Assembly: GCF_000511385.1 (NCBI RefSeq)
Contig: NC_023137.1
Span: forward strand, 2,921,001 to 2,985,000
DNA from: Phaeobacter gallaeciensis DSM 26640
GTDB taxonomy: Bacteria; Pseudomonadota; Alphaproteobacteria; Rhodobacterales; Rhodobacteraceae
DNA: 64,000 bases
Direction: 5' to 3'
Below the pieces are notes generated by a model, which was given only the letters and a program-made list of their open reading frames with translations, ran no database searches and was not told where the DNA came from. Positions 1 to 9,016 of the stretch are shown piece by piece. Each line of letters begins with the position of its first letter. The stretch's first letter is position 1. A program made the translations under genes and the position numbers.

Positions 1-241
1 GCGTCTGCAGGACGGCTCCCGCCGCATGACCTCCATCACCGAAATCACCGGTATGGAAGGCGATGTGATCTCCATGCAGGAAATCTTCCGCTTCCAGCGC
101 GTCGGCCTCACGCCGGAGAACAAGATCATCGGCCATTTCACCGCCACCGGCGTGCGCAGCCACTACTCCGAGCGGTTCCGCCTCTGGGGCTACGACCTGC
201 CGTCCGCGATCTATGAACCTACCGTGATGGAGGCGCGCTGA
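1..241 (+). CDS. tadA: TadA/CpaF-type pilus assembly ATPase, C-terminal end (partial)
   Basis: Only the last ~79 codons are present; the gene begins outside the window, and the reading frame is open from base 2. The tail (ITEITGMEGDVISMQEIF, then a segment ending in PTVMEAR) is characteristic of CpaF/TadA secretion ATPases, which hydrolyse ATP at the inner membrane to polymerise Flp pili. Its TGA overlaps the tadB ATG by one base (TGATG), so the two are translationally coupled. Assignment relies on this conserved C-terminus and on the tadB-tadC genes that follow. The Walker motifs are not visible because they lie upstream. Confidence 0.9.
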   Translation, partial: RLQDGSRRMTSITEITGMEGDVISMQEIFRFQRVGLTPENKIIGHFTATGVRSHYSERFRLWGYDLPSAIYEPTVMEAR

Positions 242-1209
242 TGCAACTGAGTGCAGAACCAATCATCTATGGTCTGATCTTCATCGGCGTTCTGGTGCTG
301 GTCGAAGGTCTCTATCTGGTGACATTTGGCAAATCCATCAGCCTCAACAGCCGCGTCAACCGCCGCCTGGAGATGATGGACAAGGGCGGCAACCGCGAAC
401 AGGTGCTGGAACAGCTGCGCAAGGAAATGCGCCAGCACATGAGCGCAAAGTCGATCCCGCTCTATTCGCTGCTGGCCGAGCGTGCACAAAAGGCAGCGAT
501 TGCCTTCTCACCGCGTCAGCTGATCCTGATCATGGGCGGCGTCGCCGCCATCGCCTTCGTTGGCCTCAGCGTTGGCACCAGCGCCGAACTGCCGCTGCGC
601 CTGCTGGCCTCGGTCATCATCGGCGTCGGCGCCGTGTTCTTCTGGGTCAATAAAAAAGCCGCCAAACGCATGGCCATGATCGAAGAGCAGCTGCCCGATG
701 CCGTCGAACTGATGGTGCGGTCCCTGCGCGTTGGCCATCCGTTTTCCTCTGCTGTGCAGATCGTCGCCAATGAGGTCGAAGATCCGCTGGCCACCGAATT
801 CGGCGTCATCGCCGACGAAAGCGCCTATGGCCGCGATGTGGGCGAGGCGTTGAAGGAAATGGCCGAACGCCTGGACATGCAAGACATGCGCTTCCTCGCC
901 GTGGCTGTGACCATCCAGCAGCAATCGGGTGGTAACCTCGCTGAGGTGCTGGCCGGTCTGGCCAAGGTGATCCGCGCCCGCTTCCGCCTGTTCCGCCGTG
1001 TGAAAGCCATCACCGCCGAGGCGCAATGGTCCGGCAAATTCCTCTCCGGCTTCCCGCTGTTCTGTCTGGGCGGCATTCTGGCCAAGGATCCCGGCTATTA
1101 TGACAGCGTGATCGACCACCCCTGGTTCATCCCCGCCTGTTTCGTCGTTGGCGCCATGCTGACCGTCAATCTCTTCGTTATGCGCATGCTGACGAACATC
1201 AAGGTGTGA
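241..1209 (+). CDS. tadB: Flp pilus assembly protein TadB
   Basis: 322-residue inner-membrane platform protein of the tad (tight adherence) type IVc pilus apparatus. Hydrophobic segments lie near residues 8-29, 95-136 and 265-316. The cytoplasmic T2SSF/GspF-like domain (about 145-275) carries the family signature EEQLPDAVELMVRSLRVGHP. The length is normal. The ATG overlaps the tadA stop and tadC follows after 10 bases, so these are one operon. TadB and TadC are thought to form the rotor or platform that couples the TadA ATPase to pilin extraction. The family call is secure; the mechanism is from the literature. Confidence 0.95.
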   Translation: MQLSAEPIIYGLIFIGVLVLVEGLYLVTFGKSISLNSRVNRRLEMMDKGGNREQVLEQLRKEMRQHMSAKSIPLYSLLAERAQKAAIAFSPRQLILIMGGVAAIAFVGLSVGTSAELPLRLLASVIIGVGAVFFWVNKKAAKRMAMIEEQLPDAVELMVRSLRVGHPFSSAVQIVANEVEDPLATEFGVIADESAYGRDVGEALKEMAERLDMQDMRFLAVAVTIQQQSGGNLAEVLAGLAKVIRARFRLFRRVKAITAEAQWSGKFLSGFPLFCLGGILAKDPGYYDSVIDHPWFIPACFVVGAMLTVNLFVMRMLTNIKV

Positions 1210-1219
1210 GGCAAAACCC

Positions 1220-2200
1220 ATGACATCCCTGAGCGATATCAATGACCTGCTGGTGACACATCTCGGCCCCTTCGGCCCGCTTCTGGTGGTTGGGCTGATC
1301 GGCCTCTTCATGATCCTGCTGGCGATCCCGCTGCTGCTGAACCAGCCCGAGGATCCGCTGAAGAAGCTGCAAAAAAGCATGTCGGCCAGCACCCAGACCA
1401 AACCCAAGAAGGAACGCCTGCGGCAGGCCGATCGCAACGAACAGCTGCAGAAATTCGCCTCCTTTCTGGAACCCCAGGACGCCGCCGAACTCTCCAAGAT
1501 GGAGCTGAAGCTGCGTCAGGCCGGCTACCAGTCCAAGGATTCGGTGCGCTTCTTCCACTTCGCCCAGTTCGCATTGGGGCTGATCGGCCTCGCTTTGGGC
1601 CTGTTCTATGTCTACGTGCTGAATGGCGATGTGGAATACGACGGCCAGCAAATGGTCATCCGCATCATCGGCCCCGGTGCCGCCGCCTATATGCTGCCGA
1701 AATACTGGATCACCCGCCGCATCGAAGAGCGCAAACAAGAGATCACCTCCGGTTTCCCCGATGCACTCGACATGATGCTGGTCTGTGTTGAGGCCGGCCA
1801 GTCGCTGGATCAGGCCATCGTGCGCGTCGCCAAGGAGCTCCATGCCTCCTACCCTGCGCTGGCCGAAGAATTCGACGTCGTCGCCCAGGAGATGAAAGCC
1901 GGTAAGGACAAAGACAAGGTCATGCGCGACATGGGCACCCGTTGCGGGGTGCAGGATGTCTCCTCCTTTGTCACCGTGATGATCCAATCGGCCACCTTTG
2001 GTACCTCGATCGCCGAGGCCCTGCGGGTCTATGCCGGGGAAATGCGGGACAAACGGGTGATGCGCGCCGAAGAGGCCGCAAACAAGTTGCCAACCAAAAT
2101 GACCCTTGCCACAATGACCCTCACGGTGCCGCCGCTGCTGATCATTCTGGTCGGACCTTCGGCGCAGGGCATCGCCAACCTGGGCAATATGAGCAAATAA
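1220..2200 (+). CDS. tadC: Flp pilus assembly protein TadC
   Basis: 326-residue second platform protein of the tad pilus. TM segments lie near 19-40, 108-130, 150-165 and the C-terminus (about 295-318). The T2SSF domain contains SGFPDALDMMLVCVEAGQ, matching the equivalent motif in TadB. It is a divergent paralog of TadB, as usual in tad loci. It starts 10 bp after tadB and ends just before the TPR lipoprotein gene at 2204, consistent with one polycistronic message. No truncation or missing segment was noticed. Confidence 0.95.
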   Translation: MTSLSDINDLLVTHLGPFGPLLVVGLIGLFMILLAIPLLLNQPEDPLKKLQKSMSASTQTKPKKERLRQADRNEQLQKFASFLEPQDAAELSKMELKLRQAGYQSKDSVRFFHFAQFALGLIGLALGLFYVYVLNGDVEYDGQQMVIRIIGPGAAAYMLPKYWITRRIEERKQEITSGFPDALDMMLVCVEAGQSLDQAIVRVAKELHASYPALAEEFDVVAQEMKAGKDKDKVMRDMGTRCGVQDVSSFVTVMIQSATFGTSIAEALRVYAGEMRDKRVMRAEEAANKLPTKMTLATMTLTVPPLLIILVGPSAQGIANLGNMSK

Positions 2201-2203
2201 CAC

Positions 2204-2806
2204 ATGATGACACTGGGTTGGGGCATCCCCTCCCGTCTCTGTCGACTGATCACCGCCACCCTCGCGCTTGCGTTGGTGGCGGCTTGCGTGTCACCGGGCG
2301 GCAAACCGGATCCGAATGATCCTCTGGGCGGTCCGGCCTTGCCAGGCGTCGATCCCCGTGGAATCGCCGAAAGCGGCCTCATTGTCGGCCACCGGCTGAT
2401 GGCGGCTGCGGAATATGAGCTGGCCTTGGATGCCTTCACCCGTGCTGCACTAGAGGACGGCCTCACCGCTGAGGTGCTCTCCGGCCTTGGCACCGCCAAT
2501 CTGGGGCTGGGGCGTCTGGGGCAGGCCGAAACCCATCTCCGCCGCGCGGTGGAGCGTGATCCCGACTGGCCCGCAGCAATGAACAACCTCGGCGTGGTGC
2601 TGATGGAACGCCAGAAATACCCCGAGGCCGAGCAGATCCTGCGCCGCGCCTTCGCGCTTGATAATGGCGAAAGTGACGCAATCCGTGAAAATTTCCGCCT
2701 TGCCCTCGCAAAACTTGACCAGAGCACGCATAGTGATCCGCAACAAAAAGGCTACGCATTGGTGCAACGCGGCGGGGGCAGTTACCTGATTCGCACGTCC
2801 CGATGA
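2204..2806 (+). CDS. tadD: TPR lipoprotein of the tad locus (TadD-like)
   Basis: 200-residue exported lipoprotein. It has a basic/hydrophobic N-terminus and a lipobox LVAAC with the lipidated cysteine at about residue 28, then a proline-rich linker and tetratricopeptide repeats (about 60-165, for example AAMNNLGVVLMERQKYPEAE). TadD proteins are TPR lipoproteins needed for tad pilus assembly, probably helping the outer-membrane secretin. It starts 3 bp after tadC; ATG at 2204 and at 2207 are both possible starts. A second TPR lipoprotein follows, so which of the two is the functional TadD cannot be told from sequence alone. Confidence 0.82.
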   Translation: MMTLGWGIPSRLCRLITATLALALVAACVSPGGKPDPNDPLGGPALPGVDPRGIAESGLIVGHRLMAAAEYELALDAFTRAALEDGLTAEVLSGLGTANLGLGRLGQAETHLRRAVERDPDWPAAMNNLGVVLMERQKYPEAEQILRRAFALDNGESDAIRENFRLALAKLDQSTHSDPQQKGYALVQRGGGSYLIRTSR

Positions 2807-2846
2807 CGCAAGGCCTAGAGGCAGAGCAGCACAGAGGACGCAAAAA

Positions 2847-3695
2847 ATGCGCCAGCAGATTTTCGTATCCGCATGTCTGGTCGGTGGGCTTGTCCTGTCG
2901 GCCTGCGCCAAGGACGACACCGAAGCCGTGGACCGCGCCTTTCAGGAGGTGAACGTGGTCGATGAAAGCAACCTCAACGATGTGATGCTGACGGTTGCCG
3001 ACCCGAATGAGGCCGTAACCTATTTCCAGCGCACCGTAAAATCCGCCCCCGAGCGGATCGATCTCAATCGCGGGCTGGCGCTCTCGCTGATCCGCGCCAA
3101 GCGCAACACCGAGGCGGTCACCGCCTGGAAAAAGGTCGTCTCCCTCCCCGAGGCCACTGATGATGACCGCGTAGAACTGGCCGACGCGCTGATCCGCACC
3201 AGCAATTGGGACGAGGCCCGCACCACACTCGACAAGGTGCCGCCCACCCATGAGACCTTCAAACGCTACCGGTTGGAGGCGATGGTTGCCGATTCCGAGC
3301 AGAACTGGAAACGCTCCGACAGCTTTTATCAGACCGCCGTTGGCCTCACCACGCAGCCCGCCCGCGTAATGAACAACTGGGGCTACTCCAAACTGACCCG
3401 TGGCGATTATGCCGAGGCCGAGCGCCTGTTCGGCGATGCCATCCGTCAGGACCAGTCGCTGTTCACCGCCAAGAACAATCTGGTGCTGGCCCGTGGCGCA
3501 CAGCGCAACTACACCCTGCCGGTGATCCCGATGGATCAGACCGAACGCGCCCAGCTGCTGCACACGCTGGCGCTCTCTGCGGTAAAACAGGGCGACGTTC
3601 AGACCGGCGAAAGCCTGCTGCGTCAGGCGATCTCGACCCACCCGCAGCATTTCGACGCTGCCGCCCGCGCGCTTGCTGCGCTGGAAAACGGCTAA
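2847..3695 (+). CDS. Second TPR lipoprotein of the tad locus (TadD family)
   Basis: 282-residue lipoprotein preceded by a good Shine-Dalgarno (AGAGGA) 7-8 bases before the ATG. The signal peptide ends in a lipobox LSAC with Cys20. The rest consists of TPR-like helical repeats (about 50-275), including RVMNNWGYSKLTRGDYAEAE, which is typical of TadD. It sits between the shorter TPR lipoprotein and the prepilin peptidase, so a role in pilus secretin or pilotin assembly is inferred from position. The tandem pair may have arisen by duplication or may have split functions. Confidence 0.8.
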   Translation: MRQQIFVSACLVGGLVLSACAKDDTEAVDRAFQEVNVVDESNLNDVMLTVADPNEAVTYFQRTVKSAPERIDLNRGLALSLIRAKRNTEAVTAWKKVVSLPEATDDDRVELADALIRTSNWDEARTTLDKVPPTHETFKRYRLEAMVADSEQNWKRSDSFYQTAVGLTTQPARVMNNWGYSKLTRGDYAEAERLFGDAIRQDQSLFTAKNNLVLARGAQRNYTLPVIPMDQTERAQLLHTLALSAVKQGDVQTGESLLRQAISTHPQHFDAAARALAALENG

Positions 3696-3714
3696 CCACC
3701 GGAGCCTGCGCCCC

Positions 3715-4221
3715 ATGTTGATCTCGGCCCATGTCGCCCTGTGGTTCCTGCCTTTTGTCGTGCCGCTCTGCTGTGTGGTCGCGCTCAATGATCTGCGCCA
3801 TATGCGGATCCCCAACTGGACGGTGGATCTTCTGGCCGCAATCTTTATCATTGTCGGCCCCTTCCTGATGAGCTGGGCAGACTACGGCTGGCAACTTTTG
3901 CATCTGCCCATCGGCATCGGCCTTGGCTTCCTGTGCTACAGCGCGGGCATGGTCGGCGCGGGGGACGCCAAATTCGCCGGTGCCGCCGCCCCCTTTGTGG
4001 TCTTTGGGGATCTCTCGGTGGTGGTGATGATCTTCTCTGCCATGCTGCTGGCCGGGTTCCTGACGCATCGCATTGCCAAATACACCCCCCTGCGCCGTCT
4101 CGCGCCAGAGTGGAAGAGCTGGGATGTTGGCAGCAAATTCCCGATGGGCCTCTGCCTTGGCGGCACCTTGGTGTTCTATCTGGTGCTGGGCAGCCAGCTG
4201 GGCCAGAGCGCCCCCGTCTAG
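3715..4221 (+). CDS. cpaA: Prepilin peptidase CpaA/TadV
   Basis: 168-residue polytopic aspartyl protease that removes the leader from Flp prepilins at the cytoplasmic face of the membrane. The two catalytic aspartates are in NDLRHMRIPN (D26) and GAGDAKF (D84). It lacks the N-terminal methylase domain, as usual for the short CpaA/TadV class. The start was placed at ATG 3715 because GGAG lies 10 bp upstream and the hydrophobic N-terminus begins there; the in-frame ORF extends upstream to 3673. It is the last recognisable tad gene here, about 20 bp after the TPR gene. Confidence 0.92.
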   Translation: MLISAHVALWFLPFVVPLCCVVALNDLRHMRIPNWTVDLLAAIFIIVGPFLMSWADYGWQLLHLPIGIGLGFLCYSAGMVGAGDAKFAGAAAPFVVFGDLSVVVMIFSAMLLAGFLTHRIAKYTPLRRLAPEWKSWDVGSKFPMGLCLGGTLVFYLVLGSQLGQSAPV

Positions 4222-4394
4222 GCCCCTCCGGGTCTCCCCGCAGCTTTCCTAAAATGCGCGACATCTGCCCCACCCCTTCGCGGAAATGCACCAGCTTTGC
4301 CCCGCTTGTGCCACAGTGCTGAATAAACTCTTGTCTGGAACACCCGCGCGCCATCCGGCGTGACTTTGTGCAACCGAGACAGGCAGGCCGCAGC

Positions 4395-5702
4395 ATGAAT
4401 ATGGAAACCTCCGCCGTCATGGCGCCCCCCTCCCCGCGCGGGCTGGAACAAATGCAGCTCCCGCTGGTGATGATGCGGGATATCCTGCTGAAAACGATCT
4501 TCCGCAAGACCTGCGAAAACGTCAGCGAAATCGCAGCCGCAATCTGCCTGCCGATCCCGGTGACGCAGGAACTGGTGGATATCGCCCGCGAACAGAAACT
4601 GCTGGAGGCCACCGGCACGCTGAATGCGAACTCCGGCAATGAAATGGGCTATCAGCTGACCGACGCAGGCAAGGCCCGCGCGCTGGATGCCCTCAGCCAG
4701 TCGGAATACTACGGCGCCATGCCGGTGCCGCTGGACATCTACCGCGAACAGGTCAAACGCCAGTCGATCCGCAATATTCTGGTCACCCGTCAGCAGCTCT
4801 TGGGGGCGATGGGCCATCTGGTGCTGCCCGACAGCCTTCTCGACCACCTTGGCCCCGCCGTCAGCGCCGGCCGCTCCATCCTGATGTATGGTCCCCCCGG
4901 CAATGGGAAATCCTCCATCTCCAACGGCATCCGCGATGCCCTCGGCGACAATGTCTATGTGCCCCGCGCCATCGAATATGCCGGTCAGGTGATCACCGTC
5001 TATGACCCGATCGTACACACCGCCGTCCCCCTGCCGGAGGATGACCCGAACAGCCTGCGCCGCGCGCGCCGCTTTGACAGTCGCTATGTCATGTGTGAAC
5101 GCCCCACGGTTGTCACCGGGGGTGAGCTGTCCCTGTCGATGCTGGATCTGGTCTACAACCCCACCGCGCGCACCTATCAGGCCCCGCTGCAGCTGAAATC
5201 CACCGGCGGCATCTTCATCGTCGATGACCTTGGCCGACAGGCGGAACCGCCGCAGGCGCTGGTCAACCGCTGGATCGTGCCGCTGGAAGAGGGCCGCGAT
5301 ATCCTCTCGCTGCAATCGGGCGAAAAATTTGAGGTGCCCTTTGATACGCTGGTGATCTTCTCCACCAACTTTCATCCCAATGAGATCTTCGATCAGGCCG
5401 CCCTACGCCGGATCTTTTTCAAGATCAAAATCGACGGCCCGGATCAGGAAAACTTCCTCAAGATCTTTGCCATGGTCGCCCAGAAGAAAGGCATCCCGCT
5501 GGATGAGGCCGCGCTGGTCCACCTGCTCAAGCACAAATACCCGACCATCGACAATATCTACGCCAATTATCAGCCGGTCTTCCTGATCGACCAGATGAAG
5601 GCGATCTGCGATTTCGAAGGCATCCCCTATCAGATGTCTCCCGACCTCATCGACCGCGCCTGGGCCAATATGTTCGTGAAGGACGAACATATCGTCAAAT
5701 GA
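4395..5702 (+). CDS. AAA+ ATPase with N-terminal winged-helix-like region, tad-linked
   Basis: About 435 residues. The N-terminal ~100 residues resemble a winged-helix segment. The AAA+ core then has Walker A GPPGNGKSS (about 166-174), Walker B GGIFIVDD (about 271-278) and a sensor-1-like LVIFSTN (about 319-325), with ALRRIF as a possible arginine-finger region. It lies 173 bp after the prepilin peptidase on the same strand, so a link to pilus biogenesis or its control is inferred from position only. A GTG at 4368 would add nine residues; ATG 4395 is preferred. It is not a TadA/TadZ protein by motif. Specific function unknown. Confidence 0.75.
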   Translation: MNMETSAVMAPPSPRGLEQMQLPLVMMRDILLKTIFRKTCENVSEIAAAICLPIPVTQELVDIAREQKLLEATGTLNANSGNEMGYQLTDAGKARALDALSQSEYYGAMPVPLDIYREQVKRQSIRNILVTRQQLLGAMGHLVLPDSLLDHLGPAVSAGRSILMYGPPGNGKSSISNGIRDALGDNVYVPRAIEYAGQVITVYDPIVHTAVPLPEDDPNSLRRARRFDSRYVMCERPTVVTGGELSLSMLDLVYNPTARTYQAPLQLKSTGGIFIVDDLGRQAEPPQALVNRWIVPLEEGRDILSLQSGEKFEVPFDTLVIFSTNFHPNEIFDQAALRRIFFKIKIDGPDQENFLKIFAMVAQKKGIPLDEAALVHLLKHKYPTIDNIYANYQPVFLIDQMKAICDFEGIPYQMSPDLIDRAWANMFVKDEHIVK

Positions 5703-5708
5703 GCCACC

Positions 5709-5756
5709 CCAAAGTTTTTTGAAAAACTTTGGTCAGAACTTTTAGGAAAGTTCTGA
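5709..5756 (+). terminator. Two adjacent hairpins ending the tad/ATPase transcript
   Basis: Hairpin 1 has 11-bp arms (CCAAAGTTTTT with AAAAACTTTGG; 5709-5719 and 5722-5732) and a 2-base loop. Hairpin 2 has perfect 10-bp arms (TCAGAACTTT with AAAGTTCTGA; 5733-5742 and 5747-5756) around TAGG. They start 6 bp after the ATPase stop and precede the helicase gene. There is no long T run after the second stem, but the first arm contains six T residues. A terminator or 3'-end stabiliser is the likeliest role. Confidence 0.55.
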
Positions 5757-5777
5757 CATCGCGCCTAGATAAGTCGG

Positions 5778-8213
5778 ATGAGCAGTCTTCCCGATGTCAT
5801 CACAGATTGGTTCAGCACCCGCGGCTGGACCATTCATCCCCACCAGCAGGAGATGCTGGACCGCGCCGGGGATCCAGCGACATTGCTGATCGCGCCCACC
5901 GGCGGCGGCAAGACGATGGCGGGTTTCCTACCCACGCTGGCCGATCTTGCCACCGGCGACCATCAGGGGCTGCACACGCTCTATGTCTCGCCGCTGAAGG
6001 CGCTGGCGGCTGATATCAAACGCAACCTGCGCACGCCGGTTGAGGACATGGGCCTGCCCATCCGCATTGATGATCGCACGGGTGACACACCCGCCAGTCG
6101 CAAGCGCAGCCAGCGCGCCGATCCACCGCATATTCTCCTCACCACACCGGAAAGCCTCGCCCTCCTCACCTCTTACGAGGACGCGCCGCGCATGTTTGCC
6201 GGGCTGAAACGGGTGGTGCTGGATGAAATCCACGCCCTTGCCGACAGCAAACGCGGCGATCAACTGATGCTCGCTCTGACCCGACTGCAAGCGATCTGCC
6301 CCGACATGCGCCGGGTCGGCCTTTCCGCCACCGTCGATGATCCCGCCGCCATCGCGCAGTATCTCGCGCATCATCCCGACCCCTGTGATATCGTGCTGGC
6401 CGATCCCGGCCCCGCCCCCGACATCCGAATGCTGCAGACAGATGCCGCCCCGCCCTGGGCCGGTGGCGGCGCCGCGCATGCCATCCCCGCCGTGCTCGAG
6501 CAGATCAAGGCCCATAAAACAACGCTGATCTTCCACAACACCCGCGCCCAGGCCGAGATCTTCTTTCGCAACCTCTGGCTCGCCAATGAGGACGGCCTGC
6601 CGATTGGCATTCACCACGGCTCGCTTGATCGGGTGCAGCGGGAACGGGTCGAGGCCGCGATGGTCGGGGGAGAGTTGCGCGCCGTGGTCTGCACCGGCTC
6701 GCTTGATCTGGGCATCGACTGGGGCGACGTGGATCTGGTGATCCAGATTGGCGCACCCAAGAACGTCAAGCGACTGGTGCAGCGCATTGGCCGCGCCAAC
6801 CACCGCTACAATGCGCCATCCAAGGCGCTTCTGGTGCCCGCCAACCGGTTTGAGGTGGTCGAATGCCGCGCCGCCCTTGAGGCCGTGGAGGCAGGCACGC
6901 TGGACGGCAGCCCGCGCCCGCCCGGTCCCCGCGACGTCCTGTGCCAGCACATCCTGATCCGCGCCTGCGCCGGTCCCTTTGCTGCCGATGATCTGTTTGC
7001 TGAGGTCACCGGCGCTGGCGCCTACGCCAGCCTCACCCGCGCAGAGTTCGACGCCTGCCTCGACTTCTGTGCCACCGGCGGTTACGCACTTCGGGTCTAT
7101 GACCAATGGCAGCGGCTGCTGCAACGTCCAGATGGGCTGTGGCAGCTGCGCGACCCCCGCGCCGCCCGCCGCATTCGCATGAACATCGGCACCATTCAGG
7201 ACACGGACCTCCTGAAAGTCAGGCTCAAGCGCAGCCGTGGTGGCAAACCCCTGGGGGAGATTGAGGAAGCCTTTGCCGCCACTCTGACCCCCGGCGATAC
7301 TTTCCTGATCGGCGGCCAGATCGTGCGCTATGAGGGCTTGCGCGAAATGACGGTGGAGGTCAGTCGCAACGCCAGCAAAACACCCAAGGTCGCTGTCTTC
7401 TCCGGCACCAAATTCGCCACCTCCACCCAGCTCAGCACCCGCATTCTGGATATCCTGCAACGCAACAGATGGCCCGATCTGCCCCCCCACACCGCCGACT
7501 GGCTGGCGCTACAGCGGCAGGTCTCCCGGATGCCACGCCGGGGCGAGCTGCTGCTGGAGAGCTTTCCCTTCCGGGGCCGCGAACATCTCTGCGTCTACGG
7601 TTTTGCCGGGCGCAACGCGATGCAGACGCTCGGCCTCTTGCTGACCAAACGCATGGAGGAGCTGTCGCTCGATCCCTTGGGCTTTGTTGCCACCGATTAC
7701 GCCACGCTGATATGGGGGCTTTCGCCGGTTGACGATCCCGCCCCCCTGTTCGACCCGGACCAGCTACGCGCCGGGCTAGAGGGCTGGCTGGCGGACAATG
7801 CAGTGATGAAACGCAGCTTTCGTGCGGTGGCCAATATCGCCGGTCTCATCGAACGCAACACCCCCGGCCAGCGCAAAAACGGCCGTCAGGCAACGTTTTC
7901 CTCCGACATCCTCTATGACACCCTGCGCAAATATGATCCCGACCACCTGCTCTTGGACATCACCAGACAGGAGGCGCTCGGCGGCCTGGTGGATTTCGGC
8001 CGGATCGAAGAGATGCTCGCGCGCATCAACGGGAATATCACCCTCAATCGCCTGTCGCAGATCTCGCCCCTTGCAGCGCCTCTGCTGCTTGAGGTCGGCA
8101 AGGTCCCGGTAAAAGGCGCGGCACAGGAAAAACTCCTGCAACGCGAGACCGAGGAACTGATGCGCAGCGCCGGGCTGGCAGAACTGGAATCCCCAACCGC
8201 AACCAAGCTTTGA
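5778..8213 (+). CDS. Ligase-associated DEXH-box DNA helicase (Lhr-like)
   Basis: 811-residue superfamily-2 helicase. Motif I is APTGGGKT (about 39-46), motif II DEIH (149-152), motif III SAT after the first RecA fold, and motif VI QRIGRANH (about 335). The C-terminal half is the Lhr-type winged-helix and associated region. The family is called ligase-associated because in many bacteria it is encoded with an ATP-dependent DNA ligase, an MBL-fold exonuclease and the PdeM phosphoesterase, a predicted DNA-repair set. Here pdeM follows directly, but the ligase and exonuclease are not next to it. Confidence 0.92.
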   Translation: MSSLPDVITDWFSTRGWTIHPHQQEMLDRAGDPATLLIAPTGGGKTMAGFLPTLADLATGDHQGLHTLYVSPLKALAADIKRNLRTPVEDMGLPIRIDDRTGDTPASRKRSQRADPPHILLTTPESLALLTSYEDAPRMFAGLKRVVLDEIHALADSKRGDQLMLALTRLQAICPDMRRVGLSATVDDPAAIAQYLAHHPDPCDIVLADPGPAPDIRMLQTDAAPPWAGGGAAHAIPAVLEQIKAHKTTLIFHNTRAQAEIFFRNLWLANEDGLPIGIHHGSLDRVQRERVEAAMVGGELRAVVCTGSLDLGIDWGDVDLVIQIGAPKNVKRLVQRIGRANHRYNAPSKALLVPANRFEVVECRAALEAVEAGTLDGSPRPPGPRDVLCQHILIRACAGPFAADDLFAEVTGAGAYASLTRAEFDACLDFCATGGYALRVYDQWQRLLQRPDGLWQLRDPRAARRIRMNIGTIQDTDLLKVRLKRSRGGKPLGEIEEAFAATLTPGDTFLIGGQIVRYEGLREMTVEVSRNASKTPKVAVFSGTKFATSTQLSTRILDILQRNRWPDLPPHTADWLALQRQVSRMPRRGELLLESFPFRGREHLCVYGFAGRNAMQTLGLLLTKRMEELSLDPLGFVATDYATLIWGLSPVDDPAPLFDPDQLRAGLEGWLADNAVMKRSFRAVANIAGLIERNTPGQRKNGRQATFSSDILYDTLRKYDPDHLLLDITRQEALGGLVDFGRIEEMLARINGNITLNRLSQISPLAAPLLLEVGKVPVKGAAQEKLLQRETEELMRSAGLAELESPTATKL

Positions 8214-8266
8214 CATCCGATAGACCAGACTTGCACAGTCCCGCAAAACCAGCGATCAGAGCGGCC

Positions 8267-8929
8267 ATGACCGGCTATGATTTCTCCCTCGCAGGCGAGC
8301 GCCTGACAGCACTTGGATCCGGCGCCCTCTGGTGGCAGGCGCGCGGGTTGCTTTGCGTCGCGGACCTGCATCTGGGAAAATCAGAACGTCAGCTGCGCCG
8401 GGGTGGCACCGCCCTGCCCCCCTACGAGACCCGCGATACGCTGAACCGCCTCACAGCAGTGATCGAGCAGACGCAGCCAGAAACGGTCATCTGCCTCGGC
8501 GACAGTTTTGACGATGAGGCCGCCGCTGCGGCACTGTCACCCACCGATCGCGCGCAGCTTGAGCAGCTCATCACCGGGCCTCGCTGGATCTGGATCACCG
8601 GCAACCATGATCCGGCCCCGACCGGGCTGGCCGGGGAGGCGCATGACAGCCTGACCCTCGGCCCGCTGCTGTTTCGCCACATCGCCGAGCCTGCGCTGCA
8701 AGATCAAAACAGTGCCGAAATCTCTGGCCACTACCACCCGAAGGCCCGCCTGCGCGGCACCTCCCGCCCCGCATTTCTGGCTGATCATCAGCGCCTGATT
8801 CTACCCGCCTTCGGCACCTATACAGGCGGGCTCTGCACCACCGATCCGGCACTGCGAGATCTGATGTCGCCGCGCGCCCTGGCCATCCTCACAGGGCCAC
8901 GCCCGCTGCCCTGCCCAATGCCCCGCTGA
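8267..8929 (+). CDS. pdeM: Ligase-associated phosphoesterase/endonuclease PdeM
   Basis: About 220-residue calcineurin-like metallophosphoesterase. Metal-binding motifs appear in order: DLHLGKSE (about 33-40), GDSFDDE (about 77), GNHDP (about 114) and SGHYHPK (about 157). It is the usual partner of the preceding helicase and is presumed to act on DNA damage intermediates. A TTG at 8210 in the same frame overlaps the helicase stop and would add 19 residues. ATG 8267 is preferred because the conserved family N-terminus starts there. Either start leaves the two genes co-transcribed. Confidence 0.88.
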   Translation: MTGYDFSLAGERLTALGSGALWWQARGLLCVADLHLGKSERQLRRGGTALPPYETRDTLNRLTAVIEQTQPETVICLGDSFDDEAAAAALSPTDRAQLEQLITGPRWIWITGNHDPAPTGLAGEAHDSLTLGPLLFRHIAEPALQDQNSAEISGHYHPKARLRGTSRPAFLADHQRLILPAFGTYTGGLCTTDPALRDLMSPRALAILTGPRPLPCPMPR

Positions 8930-9016
8930 CCACCTGAATGAGACCCGCGCGCAGCGTCACCTCCCCAAGCTGCAAACCTCAGTCTAAGGTGACCCAACAC
9001 CGCAGAGAGGACAGCC

